A stretch of 64,000 nucleotides of DNA from Pseudomonas sp. FP2196 (GTDB lineage: Bacteria; Pseudomonadota; Gammaproteobacteria; Pseudomonadales; Pseudomonadaceae). The notes under the pieces are model-generated. The model ran no database searches and was not told where the DNA came from. It saw nothing but the letters and a program-made list of their open reading frames with translations. The DNA lies in NCBI RefSeq assembly GCF_030687715.1, contig NZ_CP117445.1, positions 3,523,501 to 3,587,500 on the forward strand, given 5' to 3'. Both the position numbers and the translations under genes were made by a program. Positions 1 to 8,356 of the stretch are shown piece by piece. The stretch's first letter is position 1. Each line of letters opens with the position of its first letter.

Positions 1-321
1 AGGCTTGGCCAGGTAATCGTCAGCGCCCATTTCCAGACCAATGATGCGGTCGGTCTCGTCGCTGCGCGCCGTCAACATCAGCACCGGTATTGCCTTGTGC
101 TTGCCGGCGCGCAGTTGACGGCACAGCAGCAGTCCATCGTCCCCCGGCATCATGATGTCGAGCACGATCAGGTCAGCCTGGTTGGTTTCCAGAAAAGCCC
201 GCATCTGACGGCCATCCGCAACCACAGTGGTGCGCAGACCATTCTTGTTGAGGTAGTTGCCAACCAGTTCCCTGATCTCGCGATCATCATCCACGATCAA
301 TACATGATCGACATGTTCCAT
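1..321 (-). CDS. Response regulator, receiver domain (partial, runs off window start)
   Basis: The first 107 residues form a CheY-like receiver domain: an acidic pocket VDDD at residues 10-13, the phosphoacceptor Asp55 in LIVLDIMMPG, Thr84 in LMLTARS and Lys106 in the final LAKP. The LEMGADDYLAKP segment is typical of OmpR/PhoB-family regulators, so a winged-helix DNA-binding domain probably lies beyond the window edge. The ATG at 321 follows a purine-rich stretch (GGAGAGCAGGGA), a good ribosome binding site. The partner kinase would lie outside the window and the signal cannot be inferred. Confidence 0.9.
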   Translation of the reverse strand, partial: MEHVDHVLIVDDDREIRELVGNYLNKNGLRTTVVADGRQMRAFLETNQADLIVLDIMMPGDDGLLLCRQLRAGKHKAIPVLMLTARSDETDRIIGLEMGADDYLAKP

Positions 322-463
322 TCCCTGCTCTCCAAAATGAGCGCAACTATTGCGCGGCCTGGCGATGCCCTATTGCCCGTCGGAAGGGGCCCGTACGCGA
401 ACGACTCAAGTCCGGCGAGGCGCCAACGGCAACAATGGAGGTCGCTGTTTCACAGCGCGCGTA
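322..463. other. Intergenic stretch upstream of the response regulator
   Basis: I see no convincing gene here. Short frames exist in several registers, but none has a ribosome binding site or recognisable protein. The stretch continues into the anomalous tail of the neighbouring DUF6124 copy (464-716), so about 390 bases (322-716) lack a recognisable function. Confidence 0.4.
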
Positions 464-1021
464 TTACGCCTTCAAACGCCGATGGCAGTCCAGCTTTTTG
501 GGGCACATTGCCGCTTTCTTGTTTGGCTCTTTGGACTCGGGCGAAGTCGAACGCTCCCTCCCGGGTTTGGCTTGCTGTCGAAGAGTGGACAGGCCCAAGT
601 GGGCGCCCACCCCGCAACGCCAGAAGTTTGAATGGAAGGATCGAGTTTGCTGCAGCTTTTTTGGTGGTTGGCGACACGTAAAGTCGCTGCGAGTGAGGGC
701 TGTTTTTTTACTCACAATGATCAACTGCGCAATCCCCAACAACGCCCGGCGCTGCGAGGCCGGCAACAGGCTGGCGACGTTCTGCGCGATGGTTTGGGCC
801 GAAGCGAGTGTTTCACTGGCATCGATCAGCAGTTCTTCGTTTTTGTTGTCCGCTGTTACGGCGTACATCCCACGGCTTTTACGTGGCAGCGGCGTGGAAC
901 CGGGTGGACAGAGGTAATGGTCGAGCGCGCGGTCGGCGGCTTCGTGGAGTTTTCTGGAGTCGAGGGATTCGTAGGGGGAAACCGAGTCGGTTTCGGGCGG
1001 GTTGGGTGTTGGTTTGATCAT
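464..1021 (-). CDS. DUF6124-type protein, copy 1, with replaced C-terminus
   Basis: Residues 1 to about 102 match the other two copies in this window (4236-3877 and 9540-9181) almost residue for residue, from MIKPTPNPPE through ASQRRALLGIAQLI. At about base 716 the match stops abruptly. The normal ending LGELAVNRALDNLQLP is replaced by about 80 unrelated, low-complexity residues that read through to a stop at 464. The family is about 119 residues long; this frame gives 185. The copy is therefore probably a truncation fused to foreign sequence and may not work. The start is fixed by the AGGAG-type site at the end of the structured leader. The function of the family is unknown; I recognise it as a common small cytoplasmic protein of Pseudomonas. 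Confidence 0.6.
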   Translation of the reverse strand: MIKPTPNPPETDSVSPYESLDSRKLHEAADRALDHYLCPPGSTPLPRKSRGMYAVTADNKNEELLIDASETLASAQTIAQNVASLLPASQRRALLGIAQLIIVSKKTALTRSDFTCRQPPKKLQQTRSFHSNFWRCGVGAHLGLSTLRQQAKPGRERSTSPESKEPNKKAAMCPKKLDCHRRLKA

Positions 1022-1250
1022 GGTGAAGCTCCTATAGGAATGGAGCCGCCCAGAACTGTCGCTAAACAGAAAGGAGGCGGCTGTACGCAGGTTAGCGAAC
1101 CGGTTATAGGCACCCGGCAGACCCAAGGGTCTCCCGCATACAGCCACCATAGCGGAGTCGCAGACATTGAATCTGCGACAAAGCATGGAACGCTGATGCA
1201 CCTATTTATAAGTCGAGTCGCTAAACCCGATCGCTGTTTCATCAGCGACC
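1022..1250 (-). ncRNA. C4-type antisense RNA leader of DUF6124 copy 1
   Basis: Reading the minus strand, the core (1148-1076) closes with a 10-pair stem (GGTGGCTGTA with TACAGCCGCC). It holds a hairpin (AGACC/GGTCT) and a second hairpin (CCGG/CCGG) whose loop carries CCTATA (1110-1105). That loop segment, a', matches TATAGG over the Shine-Dalgarno site (1036-1031). The linker TCGCTAA (b', 1098-1092) matches TTAGCGA downstream (1065-1059). Second copies of the b and a elements lie upstream of the core, at 1224-1218 and 1205-1199. This is the layout known for the c4 antisense RNA of phages P1 and P7. A 6-bp hairpin (TCGCTG/CAGCGA, 1248-1231) sits at the 5' edge. The pairing is seen in the sequence; the regulatory role is inferred. 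Confidence 0.7.
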
Positions 1251-1379
1251 GAACCACAATAGAACCCGCCCCCAAGGCGCACAAGCCGGCGGATTCTGGC
1301 GTAGCTGTAGGCAAAGGCGCAAGGATATGTAGCCTGAGAGAGTGTCTGGAGATGTCTTTTTAAACGTTGGTGTTTATCG
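1251..1379 (-). promoter_or_regulatory. Conserved block upstream of C4 leader, copy 1
   Basis: About 130 bases are nearly identical in front of all three DUF6124 modules. They run from an inverted repeat TAAAC/GTTTA beside an A-tract (about 1361-1377), through a CTCTCTCAGGCTAC motif, to CCGCCGGCTTGTGCGC. The strong conservation directly upstream of the structured leader suggests the promoter and operator, but I see no clear -35/-10 pair. Short TTG-started frames cross the block; copy 3 lacks an equivalent long frame, so a leader peptide is unlikely. Confidence 0.45.
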
Positions 1380-1565
1380 GAATCCTCATTGCGTCTCGGA
1401 CCCCACGACAGATCCGCCCCCTTACCCCAACAGACGTAAGCGTCCGGCGAACACATCCCCCTGAAGCTGACTATGGAACCATCGCCTCCATTGAACCGAG
1501 ACCGCAGTGGTTATGCGGATTCTGTTCTCTATAATCACTGACCGGCCATGTTTAGGGTGCTTGTT

Positions 1566-2048
1566 ATGCCAGCCTCCGCTGATCAAAACTCCGCTGTCGT
1601 TTTATGCGCTGCTTCCAGTAACGACCTGGAAGATCTGGTAGCCATCAGGATTGAGGCCATGCGCGAGAGCCTTGAACAGCTTGGACGATTTGACCCGGAT
1701 CGTGCGCGCGAACGATTTCTTGTTGGGTTCGACGCTAACAGCACACGCCGCATAGAAGTATCAGGTGATCTGGTCGGTTTTGTCGTCATCAAAGACCAGC
1801 AGAGCGAGCTGCTGCTTGACCACTTGTATGTGATACCCAGAGCTCAAGGAGCAGGAATCGGCTCTGAAGTGCTTACTCGGATTTTCAAAGAGGCTGATGA
1901 GATCGGGCGTCCCATCAAGGTGGGTGCTCTCAAGGAAAGCGCTTCAAATCGTTTTTACACTCGCCATGGCTTCGTGTTCGTCGAAAGCGGTGAATTCGAT
2001 AATTACTATGTCCGGACTAACGGTAATGCCGTTGATTTGGGCGACTAG
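1566..2048 (+). CDS. GNAT family N-acetyltransferase
   Basis: A 160-residue protein with the GNAT fold. The acetyl-CoA-binding motif A is visible as YVIPRAQGAGIGSEVL, after a DHL beta strand, and the C-terminal SASNRFYTRHGFVFVE segment matches the motif B region of the family. The substrate cannot be told from sequence. The ATG at 1566 is preferred to the one at 1548 because AGGG lies 8 bases before it, whereas the upstream ATG has no ribosome binding site. The gene lies alone between DUF6124 module 1 and the divergent HxlR/NmrA pair and is probably accessory cargo. Confidence 0.85.
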   Translation: MPASADQNSAVVLCAASSNDLEDLVAIRIEAMRESLEQLGRFDPDRARERFLVGFDANSTRRIEVSGDLVGFVVIKDQQSELLLDHLYVIPRAQGAGIGSEVLTRIFKEADEIGRPIKVGALKESASNRFYTRHGFVFVESGEFDNYYVRTNGNAVDLGD

Positions 2049-2184
2049 GCAGATCTTGTTGCTGTGCCCCGTCAGAGGTTGCACCGCTAAATGGGCATCC
2101 ACCTGTGCGGCAGTAGGTCGGTAATCTCATTCGCCCGCTGCGTCGGCAGGCGCGTGAGCATTCAGCCGCGCAGACTGGACAAGC

Positions 2185-2658
2185 TCATGATCGCCGCCGC
2201 TCGTTGGCGTCATCCAAATCAACCAGCCCCACCACCGGAACCTGCCACGAAGGCTTTTTCCCACTCTTGCTATCAAACGCACGACGCGCCTCGCGAAAAT
2301 CATCGACGTGCTCCACAACCCACGTCCAAATCGGCGACATACGGACCAACAACTCCATACCCAACGGCGTCAGCTCGTACTCGACATGGGGCGGCACTTG
2401 ATCCAACTCTCGCCGTATCAGCAGACCATCGCGTTCCAGCGCACGCAGCGTCTTGGTCAACATGCGCTGAGTCACGCCCGTCATCTGCCGTTTGATCTCG
2501 GCATGACGCATCGTGCCGTACACACCCAGGGCATGCAGAATCCCCAGTGACCAGCGGCTACCAGCGTGCGCCAGGACTTCGCGCCGCACGCCATCATCGT
2601 CTCGTCTTAGCGTCTGGCAGATCGCTTCTGCCTGGCTAAGGGTTTCCTCATCGGTCAT
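2185..2658 (-). CDS. HxlR-family winged-helix transcriptional regulator
   Basis: A 157-residue regulator. The family pattern SRWSLGILHAL, then RHAEIKRQMTGVTQRMLTKTLRALERDGL and YELTPLG, is the HxlR-type winged helix. The start at 2658 is chosen over an upstream frame at 2721 because AGGGGG precedes it. It is transcribed away from the NmrA-like gene at 2755, with about 95 bases between them, the usual layout for an HxlR repressor controlling a divergent redox gene. It probably controls that gene and itself; the inducer is unknown. Confidence 0.88.
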   Translation of the reverse strand: MTDEETLSQAEAICQTLRRDDDGVRREVLAHAGSRWSLGILHALGVYGTMRHAEIKRQMTGVTQRMLTKTLRALERDGLLIRRELDQVPPHVEYELTPLGMELLVRMSPIWTWVVEHVDDFREARRAFDSKSGKKPSWQVPVVGLVDLDDANERRRS

Positions 2659-2754
2659 GTGTCCCCCTGGTATCACGCGTGTGCCTTCTTCTGAGCGCTG
2701 CGCAATCGTGCCAGCATCCACAAATCATACAGACGACGGATCTCAGGAGACATC

Positions 2755-3696
2755 ATGACCGCTGCGACCCACCCTTCCCCACAATCCATTCTCGTACTTG
2801 GCGCCGGCGAACTCGGCCTGCCGGTGCTGCGCAATCTTGCGCGGGTAGCCAAGCGCTCGCCCGGCAACACCATCAGCGTCCTGCTCAGGGATTCGACCAT
2901 CAACACGCAAGTCCCTGAGAAAAAACTGGAAGTCGACGAACTGCGCAGTCTGGGCATCCAGATGGTCGCTGCAGACCTGGTCAACGACTCCATCGATCAA
3001 CTGGCCGAAGTGTTCGCAGCATTCGACACCGTCATAGGCTGCGCAGGCATGGTCGCAGGTCGGGAAACGCCGATGAAACTGGCGACAGCTGCGCTCAGGT
3101 CCGGCGTGAAGCGCTATTTCCCTTGGCAGTTTGGCGTCGATTTCGAAGTGATTGGCCGGGGCAGCCCGCAGGATTTGTTCGATGCGCAACTCGACGTGCG
3201 CGAGTTGCTCCGCGCCCAGGATAAAACCGAATGGGTGATCATCTCGACCGGCATGTTCACCAGTTTTCTGTTCGAGCCGGTCTTTGAGGTCGTCGATTTT
3301 GAGAGCGACACCGTCAACGCCTTGGGCAGCCTGGAAACCAGCGTGACGCTCACGACACCCGAGGACATCGGCAAGCTGACAGCGGCCATCGTTTTCTACG
3401 AACCGCGCTTTCGCAATGAGATCGTGTACCTGTCTGGCGACACGGTGACGTATGGGCAGGTGGCGAGCCTGCTTGAACGTGTGCTGGGGCGGCCGTTCAA
3501 GCGTAACGTCTGGACGGTTCCGTACCTGATGCAGGAACTGGAAAAAGACCCCACCCACCACATCAAAAAATACCGCGCCGTATTTGCTCAAGGCAGAGGT
3601 GTGTCGTGGCCTAAAGCGGGGACTTTCAACGAGCAGCAGTCGATTCAGGTCACCACAGCTGAACAGTGGGCTCGGGACAACCTGGCAGTCGATTGA
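2755..3696 (+). CDS. NmrA-like / isoflavone-reductase-like NAD(P)-binding protein
   Basis: A 313-residue atypical short-chain dehydrogenase. The N-terminus SILVLGAGELGLPVL (about residues 11-25) is the Rossmann dinucleotide-binding loop, and the YFPWQFGVD segment followed by STGMFTSFLFEP is typical of the NmrA/isoflavone-reductase family. The family either reduces small phenolic or carbonyl substrates or senses NADP(H). The start has AGGAGA upstream. It is divergent from the HxlR regulator at 2185-2658, which probably controls it. The substrate is unknown. Confidence 0.82.
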   Translation: MTAATHPSPQSILVLGAGELGLPVLRNLARVAKRSPGNTISVLLRDSTINTQVPEKKLEVDELRSLGIQMVAADLVNDSIDQLAEVFAAFDTVIGCAGMVAGRETPMKLATAALRSGVKRYFPWQFGVDFEVIGRGSPQDLFDAQLDVRELLRAQDKTEWVIISTGMFTSFLFEPVFEVVDFESDTVNALGSLETSVTLTTPEDIGKLTAAIVFYEPRFRNEIVYLSGDTVTYGQVASLLERVLGRPFKRNVWTVPYLMQELEKDPTHHIKKYRAVFAQGRGVSWPKAGTFNEQQSIQVTTAEQWARDNLAVD

Positions 3697-3802
3697 CGCA
3701 AAGAAAGCAGCCCGCCATTCCGGGGTGCAGATACGCGTACATCGTCTAGAAACTTATCGCGGCTGAAGAGCCAGCGCACTCCCACCTTGCAACGCGCTCA
3801 AA

Positions 3803-3830
3803 GGTGGGAGCGAGCCTGCTCGCGAAGGCG
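3803..3830 (+). repeat. REP element (single)
   Basis: GTGGGAGCGAGCCTGCTCGCGAA-type REP. The sequence following it, up to the end of the DUF6124 gene, recurs almost unchanged at 9106-9181, so the REP belongs to the duplicated module. Confidence 0.8.
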
Positions 3831-3876
3831 CCAGAATGAACACCCGATCAATCACCGGGTGATCCCGACACCCGCA

Positions 3877-4236
3877 TCACCCCGGCAACTGCAAATTATC
3901 CAACGCCCGATTCACCGCCAGCTCCCCGAGCATGATCAACTGCGCAATCCCCAACAACGCCCGACGCTGCGACGCCGGCAACAAACTCGCGACGTTCTGG
4001 GCAATGGTTTGCGCCGAAGCGAGTGTTTCACTGGCATCGGTTAGCAGTTCTTCGTTTTTGTTGTCGGCAGTGACGGCATACATCCCACGGTTTTTACGTG
4101 GGGGCGGCGTGGAACCGGGCGGACAGAGGTAATGGTCGAGCGCGCGGTCGGCGGCTTCGTGGAGTTTTCTGGAGTCGAGGGATTCGTAGGGGGAAACCGA
4201 GTCGGTTTCGGTCGGGTTGGGTGTTGGTTTGATCAT
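3877..4236 (-). CDS. DUF6124-type protein, copy 2
   Basis: A 119-residue protein with the complete family layout: Pro-rich MIKPTPNPTETDSVSPYESL start, RKLHEAADRALDHYL helix, a variable Pro-rich linker, then two C-terminal helices (ELLTDASETLASAQTIAQNV and RALLGIAQLIMLGELAVNRA). There is no signal peptide or membrane segment. It is over 90% identical by eye to copy 3. The start follows AAGGAG at the end of its leader, and that site is complementary to a leader loop, so translation is probably antisense-controlled. The function is unknown. Confidence 0.85.
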   Translation of the reverse strand: MIKPTPNPTETDSVSPYESLDSRKLHEAADRALDHYLCPPGSTPPPRKNRGMYAVTADNKNEELLTDASETLASAQTIAQNVASLLPASQRRALLGIAQLIMLGELAVNRALDNLQLPG

Positions 4237-4465
4237 GGTGAAGCTCCTTGATGACTGGAGCCGCCACCGTTCGCGGTCAAACAAACAGGGTGGCAGCTGT
4301 ACGCGGGTTGACCGACCGGACATCAAGGAATCCGGCACACCCGAAGGTGTCCCACGCACAGCCACCGCGACATGATTTCAGACAATGCCTGAACACGTGC
4401 AGAACGCTGGCGCGCCTTGATATTGGGCGGACGGTCAAATCCGATCGCTGATTCGTCAGCGACCG
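4237..4465 (-). ncRNA. C4-type antisense RNA leader of DUF6124 copy 2
   Basis: Same architecture as copy 1, with different pairing sequences. The core on the minus strand (4366-4289) closes with GGTGGC/GCCACC. Hairpin 1 is ACACC-TTCG-GGTGT; hairpin 2 is CCGGA/TCCGG with TCCTTGATG (a', 4329-4321) in the loop. This matches all nine bases of CATCAAGGA at the ribosome binding site (4253-4245). The linker CGGTCAA (b', 4314-4308) matches TTGACCG at 4280-4274. Second b and a elements lie upstream at 4438-4432 and 4421-4415. An alternative stem is possible between the GCCACC strand of the core and GGTGGC just before the start codon. The 5' hairpin is TCGCTGA-CGAA-TCAGCGA (4462-4445). Confidence 0.75.
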
Positions 4466-4592
4466 CACCACAATAGAACCCACCCCTAAGGCGCACAAGC
4501 CGGCGGATTCTGACGTAGCTGTAGGCAATGGAGCAAGGATGCGTAGCCTGAGAGAGTGTCTGGAGATGTCTTTTTAAACGTTGGTGTTTATC
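4466..4592 (-). promoter_or_regulatory. Conserved block upstream of C4 leader, copy 2
   Basis: Second copy of the block described at 1251-1379, with the same TAAAC/GTTTA inverted repeat and A-tract at its outer end. Similarity to the other copies stops near 4592, which marks the module edge. The next 235 bases, to the secreted-protein gene at 4828, hold nothing I recognise. Confidence 0.45.
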
Positions 4593-4827
4593 GAGACCTT
4601 ACTGCGGCACCTCCCCACTTAAACAAATCTGCCGCATTACCGGCAATTTTCCCCGCGCACAAAGCGTAAACCCAGTCGGGGCGTAAAGGCATTGCGAGCG
4701 GCTCGACAGAAGCCACTAACCAACAGTCAATCAAAGAATTGTAAGAAATGTTGAGCGCAACTTTTGCCTCAGGCATTCTGTGCGACGCAAATGTATATGG
4801 ACGGTAGATTTTTGGCGGTACTGTGAA

Positions 4828-5169
4828 ATGAAACTAAAAATATTAGCCATCAGCCTTTTATGTTGCGTGAGTTTATTTTCAAGCGCAGCAGACGTTCCTA
4901 TCAAAGAAGGAATGCCATTTTCGAAAGCCCGAAAAGCTTTGATCAAAAATGGCTGGAAGCCGAATCCGTCCTACTCAGGTGAGTTCGGGGTTGAAAACGT
5001 CATCCAAAGAAAAGGCTTCAATGAAATCGAGTCTTGCACGGAGGGCGTCCGTTTCTGCAGCTTCAACTACATCAAGAACGGAGATTGTTTAGGTGCAGGA
5101 ACTGTCGGCGAAGAAGTCAAAGACATGAAAGTTTATTCCTGGAACTTCAAATGCCCTGAAAAGGATTGA
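4828..5169 (+). CDS. Small secreted protein, related to the one at 8634-9023
   Basis: A 113-residue protein with a clear signal peptide (MKLKILAISLLCCVSLFSSA, cleavage near residue 20). The mature part shares a pattern with the protein at 8634-9023: A-x-L-x-K-x-GWKP near the start, then C-x(5)-R-x-C in the middle, G-x-C-L and GE-x(3)-DM-x-V, and a final W-x(3)-CP. The conserved cysteines suggest periplasmic disulfides. The ATG at 4828 is chosen because the upstream extension would bury the signal peptide. It lies beside a cell-wall-attacking toxin cassette and could be an extra immunity factor; this is inferred from position only. Confidence 0.7.
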   Translation: MKLKILAISLLCCVSLFSSAADVPIKEGMPFSKARKALIKNGWKPNPSYSGEFGVENVIQRKGFNEIESCTEGVRFCSFNYIKNGDCLGAGTVGEEVKDMKVYSWNFKCPEKD

Positions 5170-5285
5170 AACCAGAAATCGACAACAAAGTGGGCGGCGC
5201 TTCCCGAAGGTCCAGGCAAACGGCAGATGGGACGGATCTATTTTTCAAAAATAAATTCGTCCCCTTTTCCTCCAGAGCTTTCAAC

Positions 5286-5702
5286 TCACGGCGTTATCGT
5301 TTCACAAACAAGGTCCTGAGGCGCGCCATCCTTAAATGGAACAGTACATTTTTTTAAAAACTCAGGAGCTGGCTCAAGTGGCATTATCTCAAACAAAAAA
5401 GTCAGCTTCTCTTCTTGAAACTCTCCTTTTTTCAATTCGACTTGGGTGTATCCGTCGAGAAAGCTTTTGCCGTCAATGGAGCATAGTTCTTTTTCCTTAA
5501 CTATTTTCCCATTACCCCCGGGCAAGAGCGATTGCACCCGTATGCACGGGGAATCGAATGTCCTCAAATACCTGACGATATATTTACCTATTTTCCCTGC
5601 ATCTGCTTGGTAGACCCGTTTGTAGTCAAACTCAGCCGCTGTCGCAGATGAAAGACAGGCCAGTCCAAAAACCGTGTACGCTGCCAGACGTAAAATACGC
5701 AT
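5286..5702 (-). CDS. Secreted protein, likely immunity to the muramidase effector
   Basis: A 138-residue protein starting with a signal peptide (MRILRLAAYTVFGLACLSSA, then TAAEF), so probably periplasmic. The mature part has four or five cysteines and no family I can name. Its start codon shares base 5702 with the stop of the 884-residue effector upstream, so the two are co-transcribed and translationally coupled. A small periplasmic protein directly after a peptidoglycan-cleaving toxin is the standard layout of an effector-immunity pair, so I infer immunity. There is no sequence proof. Confidence 0.7.
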   Translation of the reverse strand: MRILRLAAYTVFGLACLSSATAAEFDYKRVYQADAGKIGKYIVRYLRTFDSPCIRVQSLLPGGNGKIVKEKELCSIDGKSFLDGYTQVELKKGEFQEEKLTFLFEIMPLEPAPEFLKKCTVPFKDGAPQDLVCETITP

Positions 5703-8356
5703 TAATTACTCTCCAAGTAACTTTTTCTTTCGGCGAACCTATTTGGTGGCACACCTACCCAATTACTATGCTTCGACATTTCTACTTTTATTTTCGCCAG
5801 ATCATTATCAGTAAAAGGCCTTTGAATGAATTTTCTGGATTCCACGTGATAGTCTCCTCGATATCGAAGATCTACAATGACGTCTTGAATTTTTTTATTA
5901 ACACCTTCCCATTGCAAGGCACCATATTTCTCTACGTTGCTGGTTGTGCCCGAAATTCTAAAAATGTCTTTTTTCATGAATTCATAAACAGATATGAATA
6001 ACATATATTGCTGCTTTCTTGTTATTACATGTTTTCTGATTTCTTGGCTCGCATTATCTAAATATGTTTTTGCGGCTTGACCATGCAAGCCTTTCGCCCC
6101 AACCAACCACGACAAGAGAGGCTCTTTTACTCCGGCATTAATTAAGTCCGCCCTTGGATCAGCCTGTTGACCCAAGTCGTATCCTCGACCAATCGTCACG
6201 CCTGACACACCTTCTGGCCAGTGCACGACTCGGCTAAAATAGCGATGAGCAGGATGTCCAGCATCTTCAAAGTCGTTCCCCTCGACATTGAATGTTAGTT
6301 GTCCGTAAGGCACCTTCAGCCATTTCAAATCATTATCATCGGTCGGATATGTAAAGTTCCCAAGCAATCCCATTAGATGAAAGTGCCATGCTTTCCCATC
6401 AGTCGATAAGCCAGCGTCTTTCCACCACGACAACTTTTCGATTCTTTTTTTCTCATTCACCCAGTTTTGATTCGGCTGTGATGGCGAATGGTTGAGCAGA
6501 GGGTCCAGCTCGTCCCATTTTTCAGCGTTCCAAAACCACTCACTTTCATAACGTGTCATGAGTTGTGATATTGATTGAGCATGCCAGAGTTTAGCTAATG
6601 CAGAGTGAATCTCTTCGACACTAAATTTATTATCCTTGTTAGTATCTACGATATCGTAAAGCCTTTTCTTGACTGGGCCGCTATCTGCCTGGCTAATTTT
6701 GGCACGATAGTTTTCTCGCTCTTCGTTACTGAGTAAGCCTCGTGTATCCAGAAGATGGGCAAGATGCTCAACCGGCTTCCCGCTCTCCTCGATGAACTCA
6801 AAACCCTCCCACTCCCAAGGACTATGACGAGTAGTAATTAAGTCCTGCTCACCAAGCCAGCCATTGATCGGATGACCTTCTGCGTCTTCGAGTAAGTTGT
6901 CCAAGCGCCACCAGCGAATAGTTTGGGCCGGCGTGCTCGCGGGAAAGGTTTTATTATCTGACAACTGATAGGTTGCAGGCAGATCCTCAAGAACCCGCTG
7001 AGGAATTATAAGATCGGCTCCAACAACTGCCCCTTCCTGACATATATCGGGTGGGTTTTGGGCATTAATACCGTCCTTATGCTTAATCAGCCGACTCGCA
7101 CCCTTGTGGATTTTTAGCAGTGTTTTTTGTGTCTCAGCCAAAGTTTTTGCATGATTTCGACTTTTAGCGATAAACGTTGGTACGTCATCACAGCTAAAAA
7201 TCTCTAAATGCAGGAGCGACTTTGATTCACTGTCAGTGACGTTTTGATAAGGTCCTAAATGTCCGACTACTTCTCCCGCCTTGACTTTGTAAGGTTCTGG
7301 CAAAAGATGAAAAGAATCAGTAACCGGCTTGCTTGGCTGTGCTTGCAAGGCTCTAATGGCTACGTAACCATGAATATTTTTGGCACTGTCAGCTGTAATC
7401 GGGAAGGTATCTACGCCCTCGGTGAGACTGCTGATTTTCCGAAGATCTCCGCTGCCGTCTTCCAGAGAGAGCTTCACTCCTAATGGCAAGACGCCTGTTA
7501 TCGAGTTTTTTTGTTTCCCCTTTGAGGTTTTATAGACATTCAACCCTTTCCCTGGAAGCAACCCCGAATTCAAGTCATTAGACTGGACGGACACTAAATA
7601 GGTGTCGGGACCAGCAGCCTCAAGCTCTCCGGTGTAAACCCATGCCTCACTAATCGTTTGGGGAATGGAGTTCCCTTCAAGCACGGCGCTCAGCTTCTTC
7701 CATTTTTCATTGGGGGCGGCCGCTGACTCCGCGGTTCTGATTTTTACACCTTTGGGCAAAATGGCATTTTTGACGCTGTGGGCAGCAGTTCCGGGGGCTC
7801 CAGCCCTAGTGTTCAACCCGAGGAAATTATCGGTAGATTTCTCTGCTTTTGGGCTATAGGTCAACGGCCCAAAAAAAGCTGGAGGCAGAGGCGCATCGTG
7901 TTTCTGGTAGCCAGCCCAGTCAAGCAAGTGCATGTAGAGGCTGTAAAAAATCAGCTCTCCAACTGGTGCAGCGTTCTCATCTTGATCACTATTTTGGCTC
8001 GGTATCTCGAGTCGGTGCCGGATAAGTACGAGTCCTGTGGAATACGGGGCTTGTACAACACGCATATGCTCACCGAAATACTCTGTGACGGGGGCAGTCT
8101 CGTCGACTCGATATGCGATTACCTCTCCGTCTGCGATACAGCGCACTGAGGATTGATCGAGGACATCTCCCGTTCCTCCATCAAAATGAATTCCACCATG
8201 CCATGAACCATTAGTACCCATCGGGTAGAACCCGCCGTGGGCCTTCGCCAATGCTTCATAGTATTGCTTGGGATCCTGTGCCTCGACGTGCTGGTTACCT
8301 GCTCGCTTTAGCTTGAACGGATATGCCCAGTGTTCGACCTTGCTTTGCTGTTCCAT
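5702..8356 (-). CDS. Peptidoglycan-targeting effector: M23-like, EF-hand and pesticin/T4-lysozyme-like domains
   Basis: An 884-residue protein without signal peptide. Residues 40-150 and 350-390 resemble an M23 endopeptidase core: HGGIHFD at 53-59, YSLYMHL at 138-144 and a late LLHLEIF at 381-387. In the last motif the first histidine of the usual HxH is missing, so this domain may be inactive or used for binding. A canonical EF-hand loop, DTNKDNKFSVEE, lies at 571-582. The C-terminal 200 residues look like a T4-lysozyme/pesticin-type muramidase: a candidate catalytic Glu in NVEGND (about 692), then GVSGVTIGRGYDLG (716-729), comparable to the TIGIGH turn of T4 lysozyme. No secretion signal plus a periplasmic partner fits a type VI-secreted effector, but no VgrG, PAAR or Hcp gene is nearby. 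Confidence 0.75.
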   Translation of the reverse strand: MEQQSKVEHWAYPFKLKRAGNQHVEAQDPKQYYEALAKAHGGFYPMGTNGSWHGGIHFDGGTGDVLDQSSVRCIADGEVIAYRVDETAPVTEYFGEHMRVVQAPYSTGLVLIRHRLEIPSQNSDQDENAAPVGELIFYSLYMHLLDWAGYQKHDAPLPPAFFGPLTYSPKAEKSTDNFLGLNTRAGAPGTAAHSVKNAILPKGVKIRTAESAAAPNEKWKKLSAVLEGNSIPQTISEAWVYTGELEAAGPDTYLVSVQSNDLNSGLLPGKGLNVYKTSKGKQKNSITGVLPLGVKLSLEDGSGDLRKISSLTEGVDTFPITADSAKNIHGYVAIRALQAQPSKPVTDSFHLLPEPYKVKAGEVVGHLGPYQNVTDSESKSLLHLEIFSCDDVPTFIAKSRNHAKTLAETQKTLLKIHKGASRLIKHKDGINAQNPPDICQEGAVVGADLIIPQRVLEDLPATYQLSDNKTFPASTPAQTIRWWRLDNLLEDAEGHPINGWLGEQDLITTRHSPWEWEGFEFIEESGKPVEHLAHLLDTRGLLSNEERENYRAKISQADSGPVKKRLYDIVDTNKDNKFSVEEIHSALAKLWHAQSISQLMTRYESEWFWNAEKWDELDPLLNHSPSQPNQNWVNEKKRIEKLSWWKDAGLSTDGKAWHFHLMGLLGNFTYPTDDNDLKWLKVPYGQLTFNVEGNDFEDAGHPAHRYFSRVVHWPEGVSGVTIGRGYDLGQQADPRADLINAGVKEPLLSWLVGAKGLHGQAAKTYLDNASQEIRKHVITRKQQYMLFISVYEFMKKDIFRISGTTSNVEKYGALQWEGVNKKIQDVIVDLRYRGDYHVESRKFIQRPFTDNDLAKIKVEMSKHSNWVGVPPNRFAERKSYLESN

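Noticed and set aside
1018..1314. TTG-started frames over the C4 leaders (also 4277-4528) that read MPTATPESAGLCALG
   Set aside because: They cross the structured RNA, use TTG starts without ribosome binding site, and diverge completely after the first 25 residues between copies. The RNA structure explains the conservation better.
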